Below, piece by piece: positions 26,736 through 35,836 of a stretch of DNA of 64,000 nt. The DNA is from Treponema sp. Lineage in GTDB: Bacteria > Spirochaetota > Spirochaetia > Treponematales > Breznakiellaceae. The stretch lies in contig JAIRYT010000020.1 of the NCBI GenBank assembly GCA_031267675.1, positions 1 to 64,000 of the forward strand, given 5' to 3'. Position numbers and translations under genes: made by a program. Positions within the stretch are counted from its first letter, which is position 1, and each line of letters starts with the position of its first letter. The notes beneath the pieces were generated by a model. The model saw only the letters and a list, made by a program, of their open reading frames with translations. It was not told where the DNA came from and made no database searches.

Positions 26736-27585
26736 CGAGCAGCTGCAGAACCGATTGAGTCCGCATATTGGCCTGGGCCAACATGGCGGTACCCGCCTGA
26801 TTAAGAATGCTGTCTCTGGTGTAATCAACCATCTGTGAAGCCATATCAGCGTCTCTGATGCGGCTTTCAGCAGCCTGCAGGTTTTCTGACGCGATAGCGA
26901 CTCCGTCGGCGGCCATTTCAAAACGGTTTTGATACGCGCCCAAGTCCGCCCTTTGCCGTGAAACCGCCTGAAGGGCGGAATCAACCATCCCGATAGCCTG
27001 ATTGGCTTCTTCCGGGGTTGCAATGGATATGGTGCCGGTCTCGCCCTGGGCAGTCTGCAAGCCGAGCGCCTGGGCAGTCATGGTTCCAATAAAGATCTGT
27101 TCATTCTGATCCATATTGGCTCCAACCTGTAACTGCATAACGCGGTTCACTGACGAATTCTGGGCAAACGCGCCGGTCAACATATTCATCCCGTTAAACT
27201 GAGCATGGCTCGCGATACGGTTGATTTCGTCAACCAGCTGGGAAACCTCGACCTGTATCTGCATACGGTCTTCGTCGGTATAGATTCCGTTGGCGGACTG
27301 TACCGACAGTTCCCTTAAACGGTGAAGAATATCCTGTGTTTCCTGAAGATAGCCCTCAGTTGACTGGATAAACGACACGCCGTTCTGGATGTTGCGTTCT
27401 GCCTGGTTAAGGCCCCTGATCTGGCTCCGCATTTTCTCGGAAACCGCGAGCCCGGAAGCATCATCGCCTGCCCGGTTTATCCGCATGCCGGAGCTGAGTT
27501 TTTCGATACTCTTTGCTACATCGGCATTGGTAACCCCAAGCTGGCGGTCGGCGTACATGGCGCTCATGTTGTGATTAATAATCAT
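26731..27585 (-). CDS. flaB: FlaB-type periplasmic flagellin 1
   Basis: Core filament subunit of spirochaete periplasmic flagella, exported by the flagellar apparatus without a signal peptide. The start at 27585 ([17 protein letters not shown], 284 residues) is chosen over an upstream ATG because AAGGAGGG lies just before it and the sequence begins as FlaB proteins do. D0/D1 motifs [20 protein letters not shown] and C-terminal [20 protein letters not shown] are present. The leader carries a GGAU-loop hairpin (27609-27627), a likely CsrA site. Confidence 0.96.
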   Translation of the reverse strand: MIINHNMSAMYADRQLGVTNADVAKSIEKLSSGMRINRAGDDASGLAVSEKMRSQIRGLNQAERNIQNGVSFIQSTEGYLQETQDILHRLRELSVQSANGIYTDEDRMQIQVEVSQLVDEINRIASHAQFNGMNMLTGAFAQNSSVNRVMQLQVGANMDQNEQIFIGTMTAQALGLQTAQGETGTISIATPEEANQAIGMVDSALQAVSRQRADLGAYQNRFEMAADGVAIASENLQAAESRIRDADMASQMVDYTRDSILNQAGTAMLAQANMRTQSVLQLLG

Positions 27586-27608
27586 ATAACCCTCCTTGAG
27601 TTGGTACC

Positions 27609-27627
27609 TGCGGCAATCCATGCCGCA
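27609..27627 (-). promoter_or_regulatory. predicted CsrA-binding hairpin in flagellin 1 leader
   Basis: On the mRNA strand, TGCGGCA, loop TGGAT, TGCCGCA form a perfect 7-bp stem with GGA in the loop, 23 nt upstream of ATG. A second GGA lies in the Shine-Dalgarno AAGGAGGG. The two-site layout is that of flagellin leaders controlled by CsrA. Confidence 0.65.
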
Positions 27628-27684
27628 GCCGCGCCGCACTAAAGCCTGCAAGCGGGGCATTCGCGCCGCCCGTACTTACAAAAC

Positions 27685-27699
27685 TTCGTACGGTACGAA
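27685..27699. promoter_or_regulatory. 15-bp palindrome upstream of flagellin 1
   Basis: TTCGTAC-G-GTACGAA is a perfect dyad 100 nt upstream of the start codon. It may be an operator or a structured part of the leader. The rest of the 341-nt interval to the next gene holds the hairpins listed here and a lone TTGACA (minus strand, 27772-27777) without a good -10. Confidence 0.4.
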
Positions 27700-27814
27700 T
27701 CCGCCGTCCCCGCCCTGCGGCGGAAAAAGCGGCTTTATACCGTAGTACCAGCTATCCAACCCGAGAGTATTTGTCAAAGAACTATGGGGCAAGCCCCGCT
27801 CTCAATATACTCAA

Positions 27815-27865
27815 AATAAACCCTTAGGGGCCTGGCAGGTTTCAAAAAACCGCCGTAAGGCCCCC
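27815..27865 (-). terminator. long hairpin and T-rich tail after flagellin 2
   Basis: On the minus strand, GGGGCCT pairs with AGGCCCC and, inside, GGCGGTTT with AAACCTGCC, followed by a T-rich stretch (TTTATTTT). It lies 60 nt after the flagellin 2 stop and is the best terminator candidate between the two flagellin genes. Confidence 0.65.
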
Positions 27866-27926
27866 ACGAGTTCTTCCTGCGCCTTGATCCGCCAACTGCG
27901 GACCTTCAACCTTCAATAATACCGTA

Positions 27927-28787
27927 CTATTGAAGAAGTTGCAAGACCGAAGTGGCTCTCTGATTAGCCTGGGCCAGCATCGCTGTTCCCGAGTTGATCA
28001 GGATTTGGTTCGTTGTGTAGTTTACCATCTGGTTGGCCATATTGGTATCGCGTATTCTGGATTCCGAAGCCTGAAGGTTTTCCGATCCGATATCAAGACC
28101 GCGTACCGCATGTTCGAGCCTGTTTTGATATGCTCCCAGATCCGCCCTCTGTTTGTTGATAATTCTAAGCGAGGTATCGAGGGTCCCGATGGCGCGGTTG
28201 GCGTCATCCGGGGTGGCAATGGTAAGGAAACTGCCGTCTCCGATATTGCGCAGACCAAGGCCCATGCTGGTCATGGTACCAATAAAAACCTGCTCCCGCT
28301 GATCCATGTTGGCGCCGATATGGAACCACATTGAAGCGGTAACCACATTATTGCCCACTTCCCGCGCAAAACGGCCGGTAAGCATATTCATGCCGTTAAA
28401 CTGGGCATGACTCGCGATACGGTCGATTTCGTCAACAAGCTGTGAAACTTCTACCTGGATCTGCATGCGGTCTTCTTCGGAATAGATACCGTTGGCCGCC
28501 TGAACGGCGAGTTCCCGCATACGCTGGACAATGTCTTCGGATTCCTGCAGGTACCCTTCGCTCACCTGGATAAAGGAAATGCCGTTGGAAGCGTTCGCCG
28601 AAGCCTGGTTAAGGCCGCGAATCTGACTCCGCATTTTCTCGGATACGGCGAGGCCGGAAGCATCGTCGCCCGCGCGGTTAATGCGCAGTCCCGAGGACAA
28701 TTTTTCCATATCTTTGGTGAGGGCTACATTGGTAACCTTAAGGGAACGATCAGCGAACATGGCGCTGAGGTTGTGGTTGATGATCAT
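27927..28787 (-). CDS. flaB: FlaB-type periplasmic flagellin 2
   Basis: Second core flagellin, 286 residues, close to flagellin 1 in the terminal domains ([40 protein letters not shown]) and diverged in the short middle. The start at 28787 is preceded by AAGGAGG. It has a near-perfect sigma28 promoter 130 nt upstream and a canonical CsrA hairpin between promoter and Shine-Dalgarno. A short dyad (CTTCAATA/TATTGAAG, 27910-27934) overlaps its stop. Confidence 0.96.
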   Translation of the reverse strand: MIINHNLSAMFADRSLKVTNVALTKDMEKLSSGLRINRAGDDASGLAVSEKMRSQIRGLNQASANASNGISFIQVSEGYLQESEDIVQRMRELAVQAANGIYSEEDRMQIQVEVSQLVDEIDRIASHAQFNGMNMLTGRFAREVGNNVVTASMWFHIGANMDQREQVFIGTMTSMGLGLRNIGDGSFLTIATPDDANRAIGTLDTSLRIINKQRADLGAYQNRLEHAVRGLDIGSENLQASESRIRDTNMANQMVNYTTNQILINSGTAMLAQANQRATSVLQLLQ

Positions 28788-28812
28788 GTCATCCTCCTTG
28801 AATGTGTCATGG

Positions 28813-28830
28813 AAAGACATCCTTGTCTTT
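28813..28830 (-). promoter_or_regulatory. predicted CsrA-binding hairpin in flagellin 2 leader
   Basis: The mRNA reads AAAGAC-AAGGAT-GTCTTT, a 6-bp stem with AAGGAU in the loop. The core ACAAGGAUGU matches the in vitro selected CsrA consensus RUACARGGAUGU over its last ten positions. It sits 25 nt before ATG; the second GGA is in AAGGAGG. Confidence 0.8.
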
Positions 28831-28918
28831 CTTGATCAAGCTCTTTCCAGCCGCCGCCCGTTGGGAGAACGAACGGCGCCTTACCGCGGATAAGGTGGAA
28901 AGACCCCTCTCGTTCCGT

Positions 28919-28946
28919 TTATCGGCGGCTTTTGCCCGAAACTTTA
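28919..28946 (-). promoter_or_regulatory. sigma28 promoter of flagellin 2
   Basis: On the minus strand TAAAGTTT and GCCGATAA are separated by 12 nt. Both elements match the FliA consensus exactly; the spacer is one base longer than in E. coli. It gives a leader of about 120 nt. Confidence 0.88.
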
Positions 28947-29033
28947 GCTTTTTTTACAAAAATCGCGGCTTTTCGCCGCGGAAGCCAACTTGCCGGCCCC
29001 GGATACGTATAATTTGTGTGTGAATCGGACAAA

Positions 29034-29061
29034 TTCAAAGTAAAAAGGACGATTTTACTAT
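29034..29061 (+). promoter_or_regulatory. weak promoter candidate for the PocR/AraC regulator
   Basis: TTCAAA at 29034-29039 and TACTAT at 29056-29061 are 16 nt apart, 26 nt before ATG. This is a low-score match only. Confidence 0.35.
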
Positions 29062-29087
29062 ATCGTTAATGAAAAGGCGGGTGTACT

Positions 29088-29963
29088 ATGAAAAGCACGA
29101 CAATGATTTCCGAATTTAACCTTGTAGAAATAAAATCCTGGCTCAAAGACTTCTTTGTGCTGACAAAGATCAGGGCTGTTGTTTTTAACGACCGTTTTAG
29201 GGAACTTGGCTCCTATCCGGAAGAACACGCGCCCCTGTGCCGCCTGATGCGTTCCGATCCCGAAGCGTTAAAACAGTGTACGGCGTGCGACAGGGAGGCA
29301 TGCGTCACGGCAAAAAGCCGCCGTTCCATATACATCTACAAATGCCACGCGGGGCTTACCGAAGCAATTGTTCCGATTGTTTTTAACAATATCCATACCG
29401 GATACCTGTTTTTGGGGCAGATCTTTTCGTTCCCGGATCATGAAACCGGCTGGCTCGAAATAGAAAGCCGGTGTAATACGTACCATATCGATATGGATGT
29501 TTTAAAATCGGTATGTTTTGGGCTGCCCATTATTTCCGAAAAATATATCCATTCAGCTTCCAATATATTAAAATCCATCGCCTATTATATTTGCCTGGAA
29601 CAACTGGTGGTTTTACGCGAACAGGACTTGTCCGTACAAATCGACAATTATATTGTTTCCCGCCTTACGGAGGATATAGGCGTACAAAGCATTTGCGATC
29701 ATTTTCACATCGGTAAAACATTTCTTTATACCGTATCAAAGCAAATTTACGGAACGGGAATCGCCGGATATATACGCGGACTGCGTATTGGCAAGGCAAA
29801 AAAGCTGTTAACGGAGCAGCCGGAAATACACGCAAAAGAAGTTTCTTTTGCCTGCGGTTTTAAAAATTATGACTATTTTATCGCGCTCTTTAAAAAAGCC
29901 ACCGGCGTTTCGCCCATTCAGTACCGTAATACCAAAACTGCCGTTACGATAAACCAAAATTGA
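29088..29963 (+). CDS. PocR-domain AraC-family transcription regulator
   Basis: The 291-residue protein has an N-terminal PocR-type sensory domain (about residues 5-175) with its cysteine set, C-x2-C in CTACDREAC and a later YKCHAGL, and GYLFLGQIF. A C-terminal AraC-type pair of helix-turn-helix motifs follows (VQSICDHFHIGKTFLYTVSK; VSFACGFKNYDYFIALFKKA). It probably senses a small polyol or sugar and controls the aldolase and isomerase genes 25 nt downstream. The ligand is unknown. Confidence 0.88.
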   Translation: MKSTTMISEFNLVEIKSWLKDFFVLTKIRAVVFNDRFRELGSYPEEHAPLCRLMRSDPEALKQCTACDREACVTAKSRRSIYIYKCHAGLTEAIVPIVFNNIHTGYLFLGQIFSFPDHETGWLEIESRCNTYHIDMDVLKSVCFGLPIISEKYIHSASNILKSIAYYICLEQLVVLREQDLSVQIDNYIVSRLTEDIGVQSICDHFHIGKTFLYTVSKQIYGTGIAGYIRGLRIGKAKKLLTEQPEIHAKEVSFACGFKNYDYFIALFKKATGVSPIQYRNTKTAVTINQN

Positions 29964-29987
29964 ACTTTTTTTACAGGAGCAGCAACA

Positions 29988-30923
29988 ATGAACGCTGAAC
30001 AGGCGGTGCGATTGGCGGCGAAAAATAAAACAATAATTCCCGCGTTAAATATTCCCTATCTGCCCATGATGGAACCCGTTATCAGGGCGGTGCGGGACGA
30101 AAATTCATTCGCCATAATAGAGGTGGCGCGGCTTGAATGGGAAAAGTTTGAGTCCAAAAGCCCCGAGGCGGTGGCGGAGGAATATTTTAAATACCGGGAT
30201 CCGGAACACACCCTTTTGCATCTGGATCATGTTCCGGTTATTGACGAAGACGGTCTTGCCGTTGACTACCTTCCGATCATTGAAAGGGCGATAAAGGCCG
30301 GTTATCAGTCGGTTATGATAGACGCGTCCCGGCTGCCGCTGGCGGAAAACATCAGGGCGACTGCGGCTGTCGCGGAACTGGCGTATAAGGCGGGTATTCC
30401 GGTCGAAGCGGAGCTGGGCGCCATCGCCGGACACGAGGAGGGCGGTATCGGCATGAGCTACGAGGAACTTTTTTTGTCAAAAAAGGGATTTACCGGTATC
30501 GAAGACGCCCGGCGTTTCGCGAAAGAGTCCGGCTGCGCCTGGCTTTCTGTCTCCGCCGGGAGCATCCACGGCGCTATCGCAAAGGGCATACGCGGGGAAC
30601 AAAAACCCGAAGCCCGGCTGGACATTGATCATATCGCGGCCCTTTATGCGGCGACAGGCGGAATGCCCCTGGTTCTCCACGGCGGTTCGGGCATCAGGCA
30701 GGAATACCTGCTGCGGGCCGTCCAAAACGGAATCGCCAAGATCAATATCGGCACGGAAATCCGCCAGCCCTATGAAGCGGCGCTGGATGAAAAACATAAA
30801 AAACACGAAAAACCCGTAACCATGGAAAATGTCCGGGAAAAGGTATATCGTAAGACCCGTTGGGTACTACGCGATTTTTTGAAGGCTTCAAACACAAAAC
30901 CACTCATCGGTAAGGAGCAGTAA
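29988..30923 (+). CDS. class II fructose-bisphosphate aldolase family protein
   Basis: The 311-residue TIM-barrel protein has the class II layout: LHLDHVPV (residues about 78-85, Asp and zinc His), EAELGAIAGHEEGG (second zinc His) and LHGGSGI (third zinc His), then KINIGTEIR for the phosphate. It is distant from housekeeping FbaA and closer to GatY-like or sugar-specific aldolases. It splits a ketose phosphate to DHAP and an aldehyde. The regulator gene is upstream and a sugar isomerase follows after 1 nt, so a dedicated sugar pathway is inferred. Confidence 0.87.
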   Translation: MNAEQAVRLAAKNKTIIPALNIPYLPMMEPVIRAVRDENSFAIIEVARLEWEKFESKSPEAVAEEYFKYRDPEHTLLHLDHVPVIDEDGLAVDYLPIIERAIKAGYQSVMIDASRLPLAENIRATAAVAELAYKAGIPVEAELGAIAGHEEGGIGMSYEELFLSKKGFTGIEDARRFAKESGCAWLSVSAGSIHGAIAKGIRGEQKPEARLDIDHIAALYAATGGMPLVLHGGSGIRQEYLLRAVQNGIAKINIGTEIRQPYEAALDEKHKKHEKPVTMENVREKVYRKTRWVLRDFLKASNTKPLIGKEQ

Positions 30924-30924
30924 G

Positions 30925-32328
30925 ATGGCGGGAAAAATGACCTTTGCGCTTTGTTTTGGCAACCGGGGCTTTATGCCCGGCGAATTAATCCTTGACGCGC
31001 GGAACGACATGGTAAAAGCCGTACGCGAAGCGGGATTTGATTATATCATGATGGAAGAAAACGCCACCCGCTACGGCGCGGTAGAAACCCGCGACGAAGG
31101 CCGCCTGTACGCCCGCTGGCTCGATCAACACCGGGGAACATACGACGGCGTTATTTTTTGCATGCCCATCTTTGTGGACGAAAACGGCGCGGCAGAGGCC
31201 CTGCGGGACGCCGGCGTTCCCGTCTTTCTGCAGGCCTATCCCGATGAGATACACAAGCTTGATTTTGCGCACAGGCGGGACGCCTACTGCGGAAAATTCA
31301 GCGTTACCGACGTATTCCGGCAATATCAGATTCCCTTTACCGTATTCAAACCCCATGTGGTGCATCCCCTTGGTCAAACCTTCGCCCAAAACCTTGCGGA
31401 TTTCGCCGCCGTGTGCCGCGTCGTAAACGGAATGAAACGCTTTACCATTGGCTGTATCGGCGCCCGTACGACGGCGTTTAAGACGGTGCGTTTTGACGAG
31501 ATTACCCTGCAAAAATACGGCATTACCGTCGAGACCTTTGATCTGTCCGAACTGGTTTTTAAGGTCCAAAAGATGGACGATAACGCCCCCGGCATGGCTC
31601 AAAAATTGCAGCACCTAAAAAGCTATACCGATTTTTCCGGGGTCCCCGGCCAAAATACCGTAACACTGGCAAAAATAGGCCTGGTTATTGACGAATATAT
31701 CGAGTCGTATCACCTGGACGCGGTAACGCTGCGGTGCTGGAACGATATGGAAACCATTCTTAGGGTGTGTCCCTGCGTGCTTTTGTCCGAACTGAATGAC
31801 CGGGGTATTGTGGCTTCCTGCGAAATAGACCTGTGTTCCGCCATTTCGATGCGGGCCATGAGCCTTGCGTCGGAAGAGCCCGCCGCCGTACTGGACTGGA
31901 ACAATAACTACGGCGATGACGAAAACAAGGTAATACTCTTCCACTGCGGCCCGGTCGCGCAAAAACTGATGAAAGCGAAAGGTACGGTAACCGAGCATAA
32001 AATGTTCGCGAAAAACGATCCGGGATCGGGCTGGGGCTGTAACGAGGGCCGTATTGCCGCCTTTCCCATGACCTTTTCAAACTGCCTGACCGAAGACGGT
32101 AAACTTGTTATGTATGTAAGTGAAGGCCGGATGACCGGCGACCCGGTTGAAGAAGGGTTTTTTGGCTGCGGCGGCGTGGCGGAGATTCCGGATTTACAGA
32201 ACAAACTGCTTCGTCTGGCGCGCGGCGGCTTTAAACACCACACGGCGATAGGCCGGGGCAGCATGAAAGCGGTTCTCGCCGAGGCGTTCGGCTCCTATTT
32301 GGGTTATACGCTGGTGACGATAGAGTAA
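30925..32328 (+). CDS. L-fucose/L-arabinose isomerase-fold protein
   Basis: The 467-residue protein has the three-domain outline of the FucI/AraA fold: an N-terminal Rossmann-like part with FDYIMMEENATRYGAVETRD and DGVIFCMPIFVDENGAAEAL, then a C-terminal part with WGCNEGRIAAFPMTF and TAIGRGSMKAVLAEAFG. The family interconverts aldoses and ketoses with a divalent metal. With the aldolase upstream it would supply the ketose, but no kinase is present in the cluster. True substrate unknown. Confidence 0.75.
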   Translation: MAGKMTFALCFGNRGFMPGELILDARNDMVKAVREAGFDYIMMEENATRYGAVETRDEGRLYARWLDQHRGTYDGVIFCMPIFVDENGAAEALRDAGVPVFLQAYPDEIHKLDFAHRRDAYCGKFSVTDVFRQYQIPFTVFKPHVVHPLGQTFAQNLADFAAVCRVVNGMKRFTIGCIGARTTAFKTVRFDEITLQKYGITVETFDLSELVFKVQKMDDNAPGMAQKLQHLKSYTDFSGVPGQNTVTLAKIGLVIDEYIESYHLDAVTLRCWNDMETILRVCPCVLLSELNDRGIVASCEIDLCSAISMRAMSLASEEPAAVLDWNNNYGDDENKVILFHCGPVAQKLMKAKGTVTEHKMFAKNDPGSGWGCNEGRIAAFPMTFSNCLTEDGKLVMYVSEGRMTGDPVEEGFFGCGGVAEIPDLQNKLLRLARGGFKHHTAIGRGSMKAVLAEAFGSYLGYTLVTIE

Positions 32329-32364
32329 CGGTCACCGGCCGGACAGGGCGAAAACCGCCGCCGT

Positions 32365-33510
32365 TCAGGTAAAACGCAGATCAAGAAGGGTAAGGTCGTC
32401 GACCAGGGCGGTTTCGTGGGTCCACTCCTCAACCTCGCGCTGCAGGGCTGTTTCCATCTCTTCCTGGGAACGGGCGTGCATCGCCTTGATAAACGACAAC
32501 GACCTTTTTTCGCCGTAGCGTTCGCCGGACTTATTGACCATATCGGGCAACCCGTCCGAACAGGCGCCAAGGCGCAGGCCTTTTGAAATGGGGACGGTCT
32601 GCCGCTCGGAAATGGCAAAATCTTCTTCAAGCCCCAAAGGCGGCAGGGCGGGAGACATGATTTTAAAGCCGATTTTACCGTTATCCAGCGGTTTAAACAC
32701 CGAAACCGGCGAAAAGCCGCAGTTATGAATCTCCAGAATCTCTGTCGCAAAATCGATGTGAAAAAGAAGGGCGGTAACATAGTGACCAAGCGGGCTTACG
32801 TCTTTTACCAGCGAATTGAGCAGTCCGGTAATTCGCGACGGCGATTCCGGATACTTAAAAAGTTCCAGCGTGGAAAAACAGGCCCCCAGCGCCATCGTCG
32901 CCATTGAACCGGCGACATTCTTTCCGGATACGTCAAAACAGCCGACAAGATAACGCTTGGCCCCGCAGGAAAAGACATGGTAATAATCCCCGCCTATTTC
33001 ATGGGCCATCTTGTTGCAAAACAGGAGCGAAAAATGATCCGTCCTGTACAGGGACTCGCCCAGCAGTTTTTTCTGAATTGCCCCGGCGTTCTCCATATCA
33101 CGGGATCGAAGCGTGTTGATATATTCAAGCATGTATTGAAGACTCACCACCCCCAGGCTCCGGTCGTTATAGCTGATTTCAAACCAGGCCGGGAATTCCC
33201 CCTGATCCTGTTTAAGGTTTTCGTCTACAACCCGCGAAATAAAAGACCGGGCGTCAAGAACGCCCTTAAGGGGAATAAGAAAATCCTTTAGATCCTTCTG
33301 GTATTCACGGTACGCGGCGGATATGGCGTAATTTTTGGTAATACCGCGCGGCACCACCCCCAGAAGACAGCCTTTGCTGTCCGTCACCGGGACCACTTCC
33401 AGACCGTCGTTTTGCAAAAAAAGATCCAGCACCACCTTGGCGTACGCGTCAATCGGAACCGGCTTCATGTCGTTGGCAAGAAAGCCAACCTGTAACGGAG
33501 AAAAAACCAT
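32365..33510 (-). CDS. SpoIIE-type (PP2C-like) serine phosphatase with CBS-like N-terminus
   Basis: The 381-residue protein starts with a CBS-like region (PIDAYAKVVLDLFLQNDGLE, then VVPVTDSKGCLLGVVPRG, about residues 15-55). It continues with a linker and a SpoIIE/RsbU-type PPM phosphatase domain: GGDYYHVF, CFDVSGKNVAGSMATM, GACSDGLPDMVN and DDLTLLDLRF. Such enzymes act on anti-anti-sigma factors or similar partners; none is next door. The -10 sequence lies 5 nt before ATG. Confidence 0.87.
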   Translation of the reverse strand: MVFSPLQVGFLANDMKPVPIDAYAKVVLDLFLQNDGLEVVPVTDSKGCLLGVVPRGITKNYAISAAYREYQKDLKDFLIPLKGVLDARSFISRVVDENLKQDQGEFPAWFEISYNDRSLGVVSLQYMLEYINTLRSRDMENAGAIQKKLLGESLYRTDHFSLLFCNKMAHEIGGDYYHVFSCGAKRYLVGCFDVSGKNVAGSMATMALGACFSTLELFKYPESPSRITGLLNSLVKDVSPLGHYVTALLFHIDFATEILEIHNCGFSPVSVFKPLDNGKIGFKIMSPALPPLGLEEDFAISERQTVPISKGLRLGACSDGLPDMVNKSGERYGEKRSLSFIKAMHARSQEEMETALQREVEEWTHETALVDDLTLLDLRFT

Positions 33511-33515
33511 GTATG

Positions 33516-33546
33516 AGTATACTACCTTTTTAGTCAGTTATGTAAA
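33516..33546 (-). promoter_or_regulatory. promoter abutting the SpoIIE-type gene start
   Basis: On the minus strand TTTACA and TATACT are 19 nt apart, and TATACT ends 5 nt before ATG (33510). Transcription from it would begin at or inside the start codon. The long spacer makes it the weakest of the leaderless set. Confidence 0.4.
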
Positions 33547-33577
33547 AAAAATCAAAAAAAAATTAAAAAAATGTTTT

Positions 33578-35812
33578 TTAGCGGCGCGCGCGCAGAAAAA
33601 GGCTTTTCCAGCGCCAGGTTACCGTTCCGCACCGGCGCAGGGCGGTCTTGAACGCGCCGATCTGTTCATCGCCCAGCGCGCCGGCCATCCGGCGGCCCCA
33701 GGCCGATTTTTCGCGGTCAAACCAGCGTTCGACATCGGCCTCCGTCAGGACGCGGTCTTCTTTGTTTTCAACGATTTCGTCCGAAACGCCGAACCCCGCG
33801 CGGGTAAACGCCTTTATAACCAGACCGGCGTCCCAGGTCCAGGGGTCTTTCGAGGGGCGAAAAAAATCTTCGTCGGCTTCGCGGAAACGGGAAAGGCCGG
33901 AACCGTGTATTCCGGGACACTCGGCGGGGGATTTTTCGTAAAATTCCGCAAGCGCCGCGGAAAGGCGCTGGCCCATAGCCGGGGGAGAAGCAAGAACGGC
34001 GATGATCCCGTCTTTTTCCAGCAGATTAAAGGCCGCCTCAGCTGTTTCTTCGATGGCGGGGGCCTTTCCGCCGCGCCAGCGCAGGGCAATGCGGTCAAAA
34101 ACAGGGGTCCCGAACAGCGATTCCGAAGAGGCGGGGCGGGGGATGACTGCGCCGTTTGTTTCTGATAAAACGGCGATTTTGGGAAACTCTGTTTGGTCCA
34201 GATCGAATGTTCCGGCAAACCACCCAAGGGCTTCGCGGGCGGCTTCGTCGTCCACAACGGCGGCGGTCAAGCCTTCGGGAGCCCGGCGCAGCGCTTCCCA
34301 CAGCAAAAGGCCGTCATTCGCGCAGGGAACAAGTATACGGTGGTGGCGCGACGGCTCAAGCGCCGCAAAAATACGGTCCCGTTCGGCAATCAAACGCCCG
34401 GATCGCTCCGCTTCAAGGCGCTTGTACCAGCCGTCCCTTCCTTTGGAAGAGGACGACCAGCTTAGAATTTGTCCATCGTCTTCTTCAAGAATAACAGCCG
34501 CCTGAATTTCGCGTCTGCGCTGAACCTCGTCCCGTATTTTTCCCTCATAGCCGCTTGTAGACGGCATATAAAATGTTTTTCCCTTTAAGGAGGAGGGAAG
34601 GTACTGCTGGGCCGCCCAGTGATCGCGGTACGCGTGGGGATAGACATAGCCTTCGCCATGACCAAAACCCTCTGCGTCGCGGCTCGCGTCCCTCAGGTGA
34701 TTGGGTACTTCGGCGTCCTCTTTTTCAACTTCGCCCAGCGCGTCAAAAAAGGCCATCGCCGAATTTGATTTTGGCGCGGTGGCAAGATACAGGCAGGCGT
34801 GGGCGAGGGGATAGTTCCCTTCGGGAAAGCCGATGCGCCTGAACGATTCCGCGCATGACAACACCACCGCCAGCGCCTGCGGATCGGCCAGGCCGACATC
34901 TTCGCTGGCAAGTACGGTCATACGGCGAAAAATAAAGGCCGGGTCCTCTCCGGCGCGCACCATTTTTGCCAGCCAGTAAAGGGCCGCGTCGGGGTCGCTT
35001 CCGCGGACGCTTTTGATAAAGGCGCTGATCGTATCGTAGTGGTAATCGCCTTCCTTGTCGTAGAGCACCGCCCGGCGCTGTATGCTTTCTTCCGACGCCT
35101 GCAGCGAAATAAACACATCGGCGCCTTCCCGTGGCGGCCATGAGTCAAGGGAAGTTTCCACAGCCAGTTCCAGCGCGTTAAGCAGGCTTCTCGCGTCTCC
35201 GCCCGACACTTCGACCAGATGTTCCAGAGCCCCCGCCTCGAACGAGACGCGCCAGACACCGTAGCCGCGCTCCCTGTCGGCAAGGGCGCGTCGGGCCGTT
35301 TTTAGCAGATCCGGGGCCGAAAGGCTTTTAAGCTGAAATATCCGGCTGCGGCTTACCAGCGCCTTGTTTACCTCGAAAAAGGGATTTTCGGTGGTGGCGC
35401 CGACCAAAATCACGGTGCCGTTTTCCACCCAGGGAAGAAGCGCGTCCTGCTGGGCCTTGTTCCAGCGGTGCACCTCGTCGACAAAAAGAATGGTCCGCTT
35501 GTTATAGAGACGGCGGCGTTCGTTTGAACGGTCTATCGCTTCGCGAATATCCTTTATTCCCGAAAGGACGGCGTTAAGGCTTTCGAACGCGCTTTTGGTG
35601 GTATTGGCGATAACGCGGGCCAGACTGGTCTTGCCGGTGCCCGGCGGACCGTAAAAAATAATCGATGAAAGCCGGTCCGCCTGAATGGCCCGGCGAAGCA
35701 GACGGCCCGGACCGACAATGTGATCCTGGCCCGCAACCTCGTCAAGTGTACGGGGCCGCATCCGGTCGGCAAGAGGGCCTTCCCCGGCGGGCGGGCCAAA
35801 AAGCTCGTCCAT
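33578..35812 (-). CDS. rarA: RarA-type AAA+ recombination factor fused to a methyltransferase-like domain
   Basis: Residues 1 to about 430 are RarA/Mgs[17 protein letters not shown], Walker A GPPGTGKT (55-62), Walker B FVDEVHRW, sensor [12 protein letters not shown], and the C-terminal tetramer part with [20 protein letters not shown]. RarA acts at stalled forks with single-strand-binding protein. A further 270 or so residues follow with a Rossmann-like segment ([18 protein letters not shown]) and a helical end, resembling a SAM-dependent methyltransferase fold. Similar fusions are known to me from cyanobacteria. Whether the extra domain is catalytic is uncertain. Confidence 0.9.
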   Translation of the reverse strand: MDELFGPPAGEGPLADRMRPRTLDEVAGQDHIVGPGRLLRRAIQADRLSSIIFYGPPGTGKTSLARVIANTTKSAFESLNAVLSGIKDIREAIDRSNERRRLYNKRTILFVDEVHRWNKAQQDALLPWVENGTVILVGATTENPFFEVNKALVSRSRIFQLKSLSAPDLLKTARRALADRERGYGVWRVSFEAGALEHLVEVSGGDARSLLNALELAVETSLDSWPPREGADVFISLQASEESIQRRAVLYDKEGDYHYDTISAFIKSVRGSDPDAALYWLAKMVRAGEDPAFIFRRMTVLASEDVGLADPQALAVVLSCAESFRRIGFPEGNYPLAHACLYLATAPKSNSAMAFFDALGEVEKEDAEVPNHLRDASRDAEGFGHGEGYVYPHAYRDHWAAQQYLPSSLKGKTFYMPSTSGYEGKIRDEVQRRREIQAAVILEEDDGQILSWSSSSKGRDGWYKRLEAERSGRLIAERDRIFAALEPSRHHRILVPCANDGLLLWEALRRAPEGLTAAVVDDEAAREALGWFAGTFDLDQTEFPKIAVLSETNGAVIPRPASSESLFGTPVFDRIALRWRGGKAPAIEETAEAAFNLLEKDGIIAVLASPPAMGQRLSAALAEFYEKSPAECPGIHGSGLSRFREADEDFFRPSKDPWTWDAGLVIKAFTRAGFGVSDEIVENKEDRVLTEADVERWFDREKSAWGRRMAGALGDEQIGAFKTALRRCGTVTWRWKSLFLRARR

Positions 35813-35818
35813 CAGGAG

Positions 35819-35832
35819 CGACCTAAAGGTCG
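35819..35832. repeat. short palindrome of the ACCTTTAGGT family
   Basis: CGACCT, AA, AGGTCG arms lie between the lipoprotein stop (35837) and rarA start (35812), in the opposite orientation to copies at 21.9-22.1 kb. It overlaps the rarA ribosome-site region. Confidence 0.6.
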
Positions 35833-35836
35833 ATCC

